Positions 1-5,581 of a stretch of 5,965 nt of DNA are shown piece by piece. Both the position numbers and the translations under genes were made by a program. Below the pieces are notes generated by a model, which was not told where the DNA came from, made no database searches, and saw only the letters and a list, made by a program, of their open reading frames with translations. The first letter of the stretch is position 1. Every line of letters begins with the position of its first letter. Source of the DNA: Limnohabitans sp. (GTDB taxonomy: Bacteria > Pseudomonadota > Gammaproteobacteria > Burkholderiales > Burkholderiaceae_C); contig VEQI01000220.1 in the NCBI GenBank assembly GCA_018883305.1, forward strand, positions 1-5,965, read 5' to 3'.

Positions 1-720
1 TTTGTGGTGTGGGCGCACCACATGTTCACCACCGGCATGCCGGTCACTGGGCAGTTGTTCTTCATGTATGCCACCATGCTGATCGCAGTGCCAACCGGCG
101 TGAAGATCTTCAACTGGATCGCCACGATGTGGAAGGGTGAGATGACGTTCGAAACTCCCATGATGTGGGCGGTCGGATTCATCTTTGTGTTCACCATGGG
201 CGGATTCACCGGTCTGATGCTCTCGATGGCACCGATCGACATCAACTTCCAAGACACCTACTACGTGGTGGCTCACTTCCACTACGTGCTGGTGGCGGGT
301 TCGCTGTTTGCCATGTTCGCTGGCTTCTACTACTGGGCGCCCAAGTGGACCGGTGTGATGGTCGATGAAACCCGTGGCAAGATTCACTTCTGGTGGACGC
401 TGATCTCCTTCAACGTCACCTTCTTCCCCATGCACTTCCTGGGTCTGGCCGGCATGCCCCGTCGTTACGCCGACTACCCCATGCAGTTCACCGACTTCAA
501 CCAGATCGCTTCCATCGGTGCCTTCACCTTTGGTTTCGCGCAGGTGTACTTCTTCCTGTTCGTCGTGCTGCCCGCCATGCAGGGCAAGGGCGAGAAGGCT
601 CCCCAGCGTCCCTGGGAAGCGGCTGAAGGTCTGGAGTGGGAAGTGCCCTCGCCGGCCCCCTTCCACACCTTCGAGAACCCGCCCAAGCTGAACGCCGACG
701 CTACCCGCATCGTCGCCTGA
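1..720 (+). CDS. ctaD: Cytochrome c oxidase subunit I (aa3-type), 3' part
   Basis: C-terminal part of the catalytic subunit of the haem-copper oxidase in the inner membrane, which reduces O2 to water and pumps protons. The frame is open from base 1, so the 5' end lies outside the window, and 239 codons remain before the TGA. The fragment opens with WAHHMF, whose adjacent His pair (codons at 16-21) are two of the CuB ligands. PTGVK (about 91-105) carries the Thr and Lys of the proton K-channel. HFHYVL holds the haem a3 ligand (His, 274-276) and the low-spin haem a ligand (His, 280-282). About six hydrophobic helices follow, then a hydrophilic tail with the family-typical LEWEVPSPAPFHTFE motif. 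The CuB His cross-linked to Tyr must lie upstream of base 1. No residue expected in this part is missing. The valine codon GTG at base 4 is internal, not a start. Confidence 0.98.
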   Translation, partial: FVVWAHHMFTTGMPVTGQLFFMYATMLIAVPTGVKIFNWIATMWKGEMTFETPMMWAVGFIFVFTMGGFTGLMLSMAPIDINFQDTYYVVAHFHYVLVAGSLFAMFAGFYYWAPKWTGVMVDETRGKIHFWWTLISFNVTFFPMHFLGLAGMPRRYADYPMQFTDFNQIASIGAFTFGFAQVYFFLFVVLPAMQGKGEKAPQRPWEAAEGLEWEVPSPAPFHTFENPPKLNADATRIVA

Positions 721-736
721 TCACGGTCGAACTGGC

Positions 737-847
737 ATGACACCCGAGCAAAAGAAGAGCAACCTGCGGCTGGGCCTGATCCTGGCCTCAGTGGCGCTCG
801 TCTTCTTTATCGGATTCATGGCCAAGATCATGCTGTTGAACCGCTGA
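737..847 (+). CDS. Cytochrome oxidase small assembly protein (36 aa)
   Basis: A 36-residue ORF starting MTPEQKKSNLRLGLIL and ending in a TGA. It has a short charged N-terminus (residues 1-11), one hydrophobic helix (about 12-29, LGLILASVALVFFIGFMAKI) and a short tail, MLLNR. It fills the gap between ctaD (ends 16 bases before) and ctaG (starts 10 bases after), on the same strand. Betaproteobacterial cox operons usually carry a peptide of this size and shape here, annotated as a cytochrome oxidase small assembly protein; that match is from memory. Its function is not established. From its position it may help CtaG or subunit I maturation, which is inference. The GFMAKI end of the helix resembles the membrane anchor region of Cox11 proteins. 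No clear Shine-Dalgarno sequence precedes the ATG, so translation may be coupled to ctaD. Confidence 0.82.
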   Translation: MTPEQKKSNLRLGLILASVALVFFIGFMAKIMLLNR

Positions 848-857
848 AGCTGTTGTC

Positions 858-1463
858 ATGGCGCTGAACCGCAACAACCTGTTGATGCTGCGCAAGCTCG
901 TGGTCGTCGCCGCGGGCATGTTCGCCTTTGGTTATGCGCTGGTGCCCATGTACCGCGCCATCTGCGAGTTCACCGGTATCAACATCCTGGCCTTGGGCGA
1001 GCGTTCGGTCACTGGTACGGGCAATGCCCGGATGGCTGCCCCCACCAATACCCAGGTGGACACCAGCCGCACCATCACCGTGGAATTTGACGCCAATGCG
1101 CGCGGTCCTTGGCAGTTCCGCCCGGCTCAGCGTTCGGTGGAGGTGCACCCTGGTGAGATGGTCACTGTGATGTACGAGTTTGAGAATGTTCAAGACCGCG
1201 TCATGTCGGCCCAGGCCATTCCCAGCTACGCGCCGCGCCAGGCTGCGGCGCATTTCAACAAGATCGAGTGCTTCTGCTTCAACCAGTACACCCTCGCTCC
1301 GGGCGAGAAGAAGCAGTGGCCGGTGGTGTTCGTGGTGGACCCCAAGTTGTCCAAAGACGTCACCACCATCACCTTGTCGTACACGTTTTTTGAAGTGGGC
1401 AGCAAAACACCGCCTGCCCCAACCGCACTGAGTGCGCCCACTCGATCACAGGTGGGCGCATGA
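858..1463 (+). CDS. ctaG: Cytochrome c oxidase assembly protein CtaG (Cox11 family)
   Basis: Copper chaperone that delivers Cu(I) to the CuB site of subunit I. The protein has 201 residues, normal for the family. A short cytoplasmic N-terminus precedes one membrane helix (about residues 13-30, VVVAAGMFAFGYALVP), followed by a periplasmic immunoglobulin-like copper domain. Family hallmarks seen are MYRAICEFTG with the conserved Cys36, the KIECFCF copper motif with Cys138 and Cys140, the following LAPGE turn, and TLSYTFFE near the end. The tail after about residue 183 is Pro/Ala/Ser-rich and less conserved. The gene lies 10 bases after the small peptide gene, and its TGA overlaps the next ATG in an ATGA at 1460-1463, so translation of the two is probably coupled. 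The Shine-Dalgarno sequence is weak; the ATG at 858 is chosen because the N-terminus fits the family. Confidence 0.97.
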   Translation: MALNRNNLLMLRKLVVVAAGMFAFGYALVPMYRAICEFTGINILALGERSVTGTGNARMAAPTNTQVDTSRTITVEFDANARGPWQFRPAQRSVEVHPGEMVTVMYEFENVQDRVMSAQAIPSYAPRQAAAHFNKIECFCFNQYTLAPGEKKQWPVVFVVDPKLSKDVTTITLSYTFFEVGSKTPPAPTALSAPTRSQVGA

Positions 1464-1672
1464 CCGATCAACAACCTGTTCGCAAGGGCTCGCTGTGGCG
1501 CACCATCGTCGCTGTGGCCTGGTCGTTCCTGGGTATTCGCAAAAGCAGCGAATTCCAGGAAGACATCGCGAAGATCACGCCCTTGCATATTCTGGGTGTG
1601 GGGTTGGTGGCTGGTTTGTTGTTTGTCATCGGGTTGATGCTGATCGTCAACCTGATCGTCTCGAAATCATGA
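1460..1672 (+). CDS. DUF2970 family membrane protein
   Basis: A 70-residue protein with a basic N-terminus, an amphipathic or hydrophobic stretch with a WSFLGIRK motif (residues 21-28), a short polar link with EFQEDIAKITP, and one strong membrane helix (about 44-67). The WSxLGIR segment and the position between ctaG and ctaE match the DUF2970 family of proteobacterial cox operons, recognised from memory. Its biochemical role is unknown. Conserved placement suggests an assembly or stability factor for the aa3 oxidase, which is inference. The start overlaps the ctaG stop by 4 bases. A weak AGGTGG lies 4 bases before the ATG. Its TGA overlaps the first base of the ctaE ribosome binding site. Confidence 0.88.
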   Translation: MTDQQPVRKGSLWRTIVAVAWSFLGIRKSSEFQEDIAKITPLHILGVGLVAGLLFVIGLMLIVNLIVSKS

Positions 1673-1677
1673 AGGAG
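1672..1677 (+). promoter_or_regulatory. Ribosome binding site of ctaE
   Basis: AAGGAG, 5 bases before the ATG at 1683. It is the clearest Shine-Dalgarno sequence in the window, and its first base is the last base of the preceding stop codon. It decides the ctaE start: an upstream in-frame GTG at 1677 would begin inside the site itself, so the ATG at 1683 is preferred. The strong site fits the need for high output of a structural subunit compared with the chaperones around it. Confidence 0.85.
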
Positions 1678-1682
1678 TGGAA

Positions 1683-2564
1683 ATGAGCAGCACCTCTCAC
1701 GGCGGCACGCCGTACTACTATGTCCCGCACGAGTCGCGGCACCCGGCCATGGCGGCCCTGGGTCTGTTTTTCGTGATCCTGGGCGCCGGCCAATGGGTCA
1801 ATGGCGCCGAGTGGGGCAAGTACTCCCTGTTTGGTGGCCTGGCTTTCTGGCTGTATGTGCTGTACCAGTGGTTTGGTGACGCCATCTCTGAAAGCGAAGG
1901 CGGTCAGTACGGTCACAAGATCGATCTGTCTTATCGCTGGAGCATGAGCTGGTTCATCTTCTCCGAAGTCATGTTCTTCGGCGCCTTCTTCTCCGCCCTG
2001 TGGTGGGCCCGTGCCCACTCCGTGCCGGAACTGGGCAACCTGAACAACGCCCTGCTGTGGCCCGATTTCAAGGCCGTGTGGCCCACCATGGCCGCAGGTG
2101 CCACGGGCTCTCCGGCCGGCATCATCGAGCCCTTCCAGACCATGACCCCGTTCTGGCTGCCCACCATCAACACCGCGCTGCTGTTGACCTCGGGCGTGAC
2201 GCTCACGGTGGCTCACCATGCACTGCGTGACGGCAACCGCGCCAAGACCATCCAGTTCATGTGGCTGACCGTGCTGCTGGGTATCGTGTTCCTGTTTGTG
2301 CAGGGCTACGAGTATGCCCACGCCTACTCTGACATGAACCTCAAACTCTCTTCAGGCGTCTACGGTTCCACCTTCTTCATGCTGACGGGCTTCCACGGTT
2401 TCCACGTGTTCCTGGGCATGCTGATGCTGCTGGTCATCACCCTGCGTTTGCAAAAAGGTCACTTCACGGCGGACAAGCACTTCGGTTTCGAAGGCGCTGC
2501 CTGGTACTGGCACTTCGTGGACGTGGTGTGGCTGGGTCTTTACATCCTGGTGTACTGGATGTGA
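1683..2564 (+). CDS. ctaE: Cytochrome c oxidase subunit III
   Basis: Core seven-helix subunit that stabilises subunit I and supports its proton uptake. From the ATG at 1683 the protein has 293 residues, starting MSSTSHGGTPYYYVP. Membrane segments lie at about 24-40, 48-64, 88-107, 157-178, 192-210, 228-256 and 272-292. Family marks are the SEVMFF segment with Glu95, equivalent to the DCCD-reactive Glu90 of bovine subunit III; the GFHGFHVFLG motif (about 236-245); and the terminal WYWHFVDVVWL motif. The long loop between helices 3 and 4 (about 111-156) is typical of bacterial forms. The start is set by the AAGGAG site. It is the last gene of the first block: a strong terminator follows within 22 bases. 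No defects seen. Confidence 0.97.
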   Translation: MSSTSHGGTPYYYVPHESRHPAMAALGLFFVILGAGQWVNGAEWGKYSLFGGLAFWLYVLYQWFGDAISESEGGQYGHKIDLSYRWSMSWFIFSEVMFFGAFFSALWWARAHSVPELGNLNNALLWPDFKAVWPTMAAGATGSPAGIIEPFQTMTPFWLPTINTALLLTSGVTLTVAHHALRDGNRAKTIQFMWLTVLLGIVFLFVQGYEYAHAYSDMNLKLSSGVYGSTFFMLTGFHGFHVFLGMLMLLVITLRLQKGHFTADKHFGFEGAAWYWHFVDVVWLGLYILVYWM

Positions 2565-2574
2565 TCGGTCGGCT

Positions 2575-2636
2575 GACCTGACAGCACAAAGGCCGCGGAT
2601 GCGGCCTTTGTTGTTTGTGTGCTTGGACGTCAGGTC
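2575..2636. repeat. Outer inverted repeat enclosing the terminator
   Basis: GACCTGAC (2575-2582) is exactly complementary in inverted orientation to GTCAGGTC (2629-2636). A further GCAC (2584-2587) can face GTGC (2619-2622). The arms enclose the terminator hairpin, so the RNA could fold into a longer nested structure. Eight paired bases at this distance could occur by chance, and no function is claimed. Confidence 0.45.
2586..2611 (+). terminator. Rho-independent terminator after ctaE
   Basis: A perfect 11-bp stem, ACAAAGGCCGC (2586-2596) against GCGGCCTTTGT (2601-2611), with a GGAT tetraloop and a T-rich tail (TTGTTTGTGT, 2611-2620). It begins 22 bases after the ctaE stop. The tail suits termination of + strand transcripts. 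On the other strand the stem is not followed by a T tract, so termination of the inverted gene here is less likely. It separates the structural-subunit block from the assembly/haem block. Confidence 0.9.
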
Positions 2637-2682
2637 GTGACGGGCCCGGTTTGAGCAATTCGTTGTGCGTGTGAGGTGGTGG

Positions 2683-2904
2683 TCATTGACCGGCTTGAAT
2701 GCCAGTGGGTTGGATATAGCCCAGTTTCCAGGCCACCAAAATGCATAGGAACAAGAGGATAGAAAACCCCACCCGCATGCCCAGTGCCCGGGCCATGCGG
2801 TTGGTTTTGGCAGCGCCGTTGCGGCCGTCGCGCATCATGAAGATGAGCGCCGACGCCAGACTGCCGAGGATGGCCACAAAGGCCAGTGCAACAAGCCATT
2901 TCAT
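2683..2904 (-). CDS. Twin transmembrane protein (DUF2909-type)
   Basis: A 73-residue protein on the opposite strand from everything else here. Two membrane helices (about residues 3-23 and 45-62) flank a basic cytoplasmic-type loop (MMRDGRNGAAKTNRMARALGM), followed by a short tail, LGYIQPTGIQ. This two-helix pattern, with the RMARALGMRV and GYIQPTG segments, matches the DUF2909/twin transmembrane family that sits inverted beside cox genes in beta- and gammaproteobacteria, recognised from memory. Its function is unknown; an oxidase-related role is inferred only from position. The start codon lies 15 bases from the divergent surf1 start. No Shine-Dalgarno sequence precedes it. A 5/6 match to the -10 hexamer lies just upstream on this strand, so the mRNA might be leaderless. 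The gene is 118 bases from ctaE at its 3' end. Confidence 0.85.
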   Translation of the reverse strand: MKWLVALAFVAILGSLASALIFMMRDGRNGAAKTNRMARALGMRVGFSILLFLCILVAWKLGYIQPTGIQAGQ

Positions 2905-2908
2905 GGAC

Positions 2909-2912
2909 AGGA
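2909..2912 (+). promoter_or_regulatory. Probable ribosome binding site of surf1
   Basis: AGGA, 7 bases before the GTG at 2920. It is short, but at good distance, and it supports the GTG as start. It lies inside the 15-base gap between the two divergent genes. Confidence 0.5.
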
Positions 2913-2919
2913 TTATCGC

Positions 2920-3717
2920 GTGAGTGCTTCAGACCATTTCCCCGCCAAACCGGCAGCCCGTCAAGGACGGACCCTGCGCTGGTGGGTGGTGACCTTGAGT
3001 GCCCTGGTGGCCATGGGCGTGACCGCCTCACTGGGCCGCTGGCAGTTGTCGCGCGCCGAACAAAAGCAGGCCCAGCAAGCCGTTCTCGATGCACGCGCCG
3101 ATGAACCCGAGCTGGACCATGATGACTTGCAGGCACTGCAGTATCCGTTGCCCGAAACCTTGATGCATCGACGCGTGTTTGTGCAGGGTTTTTGGCGGCC
3201 GCAATACACCGTCTGGCTGGAGAATCGCAGTCACCATGGGCAGGCGGGTTATTGGGTGCTCACCCCCTTGCAACTGGACGCCGACACGGCGGTGTTGGTC
3301 CAGCGTGGTTGGGCGCCGCGCATTTCGCAAGATCGCACCGTTCTGCCACCGGTGCAAACTTCACTGGAGGTGGTGGAGGTGGAAGGCGTGCTGAGTGCTG
3401 GTCCTTCACGCTTGCTGTCGCTGGGTGAGGAGGTCGCTGGTGAATCGGTCACCACGGCATCGGGGTCTTCGAAGATTCGGCAAAATCTGACGCTGGAACA
3501 GTTCCGGCAGGACAGTGGCATCCCCGTGCTGGCCTATGTCATCCAGACCGATGACGATGACGAAGGCTTGCGACGTGACTGGCCCGCGGTGGGCTCCACG
3601 GCCGATAAAAATCTGGGTTATGCCTTTCAGTGGTTTGCCCTGTGCGCCTTGCTCTTTGTGCTGACCTTGTGGTTCCAATTCATACAGCCTGCCCGACATG
3701 CCAAACGTACCTCGTGA
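2920..3717 (+). CDS. surf1: SURF1 family cytochrome oxidase biogenesis protein
   Basis: Inner-membrane assembly factor (Surf1/Shy1) that helps insert haem a into subunit I; bacterial homologues bind haem A. It has 265 residues. An N-terminal helix (about 21-38) runs into the family motif LGRWQLSRAEQK (39-49). A periplasmic domain contains FWRPQYTVWLENRSHHGQ, GYWVLTPL (110-117) and VLVQRGWAPR (125-134). The C-terminal helix starts with the signature NLGYAFQWFALC (231-242). An acidic DDDDEG patch (211-216) lies before it. The start is GTG at 2920, supported by AGGA at 2909-2912, 7 bases upstream, and by the lack of an in-frame ATG before the first helix. It opens the second block. I found no convincing promoter; one must lie within the inverted neighbour or upstream. 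Its 3' end overlaps the next gene by 20 bases. Confidence 0.95.
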   Translation: MSASDHFPAKPAARQGRTLRWWVVTLSALVAMGVTASLGRWQLSRAEQKQAQQAVLDARADEPELDHDDLQALQYPLPETLMHRRVFVQGFWRPQYTVWLENRSHHGQAGYWVLTPLQLDADTAVLVQRGWAPRISQDRTVLPPVQTSLEVVEVEGVLSAGPSRLLSLGEEVAGESVTTASGSSKIRQNLTLEQFRQDSGIPVLAYVIQTDDDDEGLRRDWPAVGSTADKNLGYAFQWFALCALLFVLTLWFQFIQPARHAKRTS

Positions 3718-4393
3718 TTCTTCCTCGGACCATCCCTTGGGTCTGACGGTGTATGACTTGCCTGAACCCCAAGCCGTGGCGCAGGCCGACGAGCAGCGCA
3801 CTGCACAGGGGCGTTGGCGCATGCTGATGGTGTTGCTGGTGTGTGCAGCACCGGTCATTGCCTCGTATTTCACCTACTACGTGATTCGTCCAGAGGCGCG
3901 TCGCAACCACGGTGAATTGATCCAGCCTACCAAGGCCTTGCCTGACATTCCCACCCGCACGCTCCAGGGTGAGGCGGGTCAACTCACGGCCCTCAAGGGG
4001 CAGTGGTTGCTCATCAGCGTGTCCTCCGGGGCGTGTGATGAACGTTGTCAGAAGCACCTGTATCTGCAGCGCCAGATCCTCACCGGCCTGGGGCGTGACC
4101 GTGACCGCACCGATTGGGTCTGGCTGATTGACGATGAGGCCCCGGTGCCCGCTGCCATCCAGCCCGGTTTGACCGAGGCGGTGGTATTGCGCGTGCCCCG
4201 TGAAGCGCTGGCACAGTGGTTGTCCCCCCAGCCGGGCCACAGCCTGCATGACCACTGGTTTCTGGTGGACCCGCAAGGCGAATGGATGATGCGCTTTGGC
4301 CCCGATCTGGATGCCAAGAACGTGTTGCTGGTGAAGAAAGACCTGGAGCGTTTGCTGCGCGCAGCCAATGGCTGGGACAAGGCGGGACGCTGA
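3698..4393 (+). CDS. Membrane-anchored Sco/thioredoxin-like protein of the cox cluster
   Basis: A 231-residue protein with a cytoplasmic N-terminus (1-40), one membrane helix (about 41-62) and a periplasmic thioredoxin-like domain. The domain has WLLISVSSGACDERCQKHL, with Cys113 and Cys117 in the CxxxC spacing of Sco copper chaperones, and later HDHWFLVDPQGEW (184-196), which resembles the His-containing LVDPxG strand of Sco proteins. His184 or His186 could be the third ligand. Unlike classical Sco, the CPDxCP form is replaced by CDERC without prolines. Homologues in betaproteobacterial cox clusters are sometimes labelled as oxidase subunit I, which this protein clearly is not. The role is inferred: copper delivery to, or thiol reduction of, the CuA or CuB pathway. 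It overlaps surf1 by 20 bases without a clear Shine-Dalgarno sequence, so translation is probably coupled. ctaA follows after 3 bases. Confidence 0.85.
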   Translation: MPNVPRDSSSDHPLGLTVYDLPEPQAVAQADEQRTAQGRWRMLMVLLVCAAPVIASYFTYYVIRPEARRNHGELIQPTKALPDIPTRTLQGEAGQLTALKGQWLLISVSSGACDERCQKHLYLQRQILTGLGRDRDRTDWVWLIDDEAPVPAAIQPGLTEAVVLRVPREALAQWLSPQPGHSLHDHWFLVDPQGEWMMRFGPDLDAKNVLLVKKDLERLLRAANGWDKAGR

Positions 4394-4396
4394 GCC

Positions 4397-5581
4397 ATGG
4401 ACGCCACACGCCTGGTCGACTGGAGTCCGTTGCTGCACATGATGCTCAATGGCCTTTTGCTGGCGCTCGGGCCCCTGAGCTGGGTGTGGTTGCGTCATCG
4501 TGGAGCGCCCACGGCCAGGCGCATGCAGCAACTCACTTTGCTGACCCTGTTTCTCACCTTCGACCTGGTCCTGTTTGGCGCCTTCACCCGTTTGACCGAT
4601 TCCGGCCTGGGCTGTCCGGATTGGCCCGGTTGCTATGGTCATGCCAGCCCGGTGGGTGCACAGGCCGCCATCACCGAAGCGCAGTCGCAAATGCCCACCG
4701 GTCCGGTCACACACGAGAAAGCCTGGATCGAGATGATTCACCGCTACCTGGCGGCTGCCGTGGGTGTGTTGATCCTGACGCAGGCCCTGTTCGTGGCGTG
4801 GCGCGCGTGGCAGGCCCGACGTGGCAAAAACGACGATGGGCTGGCGTCACAGACACCCGCGACCGGCGTCTGGTGGCCTTGGGTCACCTTGTTCTGGGTG
4901 TGTCTGCAAGGGGCCTTCGGCGCCTGGACGGTCACGCTGAAACTGTTCCCTGCCATCGTCACGCTGCATTTGCTGGGTGGGCTCGTGTTGCTGGTGTTGC
5001 TGGCCCGACAGGTGGCGGCACAACGCTTGGTCAGCGGTGAGTCCATGGCTGTGGCGATGCCCGTGGGGCTGCGCTGGGTCAGCATGGGTGCGGCGTTGCT
5101 GTTGCTGGTGCAAATCCTGTTGGGTGGTTGGGTCAGCACCAACTATGCCGTGCTGGCATGCAGCACATTCCCGCAATGCCAGGGCAGCTGGTGGCCGGTG
5201 ATGGATTTTGAACAGGGATTCAGCCTGTGGCGTCATCTGGGCCTGACCACGGACGGACGACCCATCGATTTCGAAGCACTCACTGCCATCCATTACACGC
5301 ACCGCCTGATGGCTTACCTGGTGCTGGTGGCTCTGGGCGCCTTGGCCTGGTGCTGGAAACGGCAGGGGTTGCAAGTCCAGGGCCGTTGGCTCAACGGATT
5401 GTTGCTGTGGCAATGGTTGACTGGACTCTCCAACGTGCTGCTGGACTGGCCTCTGTTGTCGGCCGTGGCCCACACCGGCGGTGCTGCGGCATTGCTGCTG
5501 TGCCTCAGCTGGACCCTCTTTATCACCCGCACGTCGAGGGCTGTCACAATCCCATCGACCCTTACCCGTCCCCTCGCATGA
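4397..5581 (+). CDS. ctaA: Haem A synthase (Cox15/CtaA family)
   Basis: Integral membrane enzyme that oxidises the C8 methyl of haem O to a formyl group, giving haem A. It has 394 residues with about eight helices. Conserved sites seen are GAFTRLTDSGLGCPDWPGCYG, with Cys73 and Cys79; WIEMIHRY, with Glu112 and haem ligand His115; TLHLLGG, with His191; the second Cys pair in CSTFPQC (255 and 261); THRLMAY, with His302; and VAHTGGA, with His359. These match the four haem-ligand histidines and the paired loop cysteines of Bacillus CtaA by motif. The loops around 137-160 and 262-295 are longer than in Bacillus, as in proteobacterial Cox15-like forms. The start is the ATG 3 bases after the Sco-like stop, with only a weak GGGA at 4384. 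The stop overlaps the ctaB ATG (ATGA, 5578-5581). Confidence 0.97.
   Translation: MDATRLVDWSPLLHMMLNGLLLALGPLSWVWLRHRGAPTARRMQQLTLLTLFLTFDLVLFGAFTRLTDSGLGCPDWPGCYGHASPVGAQAAITEAQSQMPTGPVTHEKAWIEMIHRYLAAAVGVLILTQALFVAWRAWQARRGKNDDGLASQTPATGVWWPWVTLFWVCLQGAFGAWTVTLKLFPAIVTLHLLGGLVLLVLLARQVAAQRLVSGESMAVAMPVGLRWVSMGAALLLLVQILLGGWVSTNYAVLACSTFPQCQGSWWPVMDFEQGFSLWRHLGLTTDGRPIDFEALTAIHYTHRLMAYLVLVALGALAWCWKRQGLQVQGRWLNGLLLWQWLTGLSNVLLDWPLLSAVAHTGGAAALLLCLSWTLFITRTSRAVTIPSTLTRPLA

Noticed and set aside
4..6. GTG at the window start as the ctaD start codon.
   Set aside because: The reading frame is open to base 1, and the visible protein begins in the middle of the CuB-binding helix, so the gene is simply cut by the window.
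828..1253. A 141-codon open frame on the - strand opposite ctaG.
   Set aside because: Shadow of the conserved copper chaperone gene; no recognisable domain.
1677..1682. GTG start for ctaE two codons upstream of the ATG.
   Set aside because: The GTG begins on the last base of the AAGGAG ribosome binding site, so it cannot use that site; the ATG at 1683 has correct spacing.
1647..2321. A 224-codon open frame on the - strand opposite ctaE.
   Set aside because: It lies wholly against the conserved subunit III gene and has the His/Gln/Gly-rich look of a reverse shadow.
2686..2720. Possible promoter with TTGACC (2686-2691) and TATAGC (2715-2720).
   Set aside because: The spacing is 23 bases, far from the usual 16-18, and the hexamers at proper spacing are poor.
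3680..4741. A 353-codon open frame on the - strand opposite the Sco-like gene and ctaA.
   Set aside because: It is a frame shadow of two well-recognised + strand genes in GC-rich DNA. Its translation is low in complexity, rich in Gln, His and Gly, and matches no family I know.
4282..5040. A 252-codon + strand frame crossing the Sco-like/ctaA junction.
   Set aside because: It overlaps two genes with clear family motifs in another frame, and its Arg/Trp/Gly-rich translation fits an out-of-frame reading.
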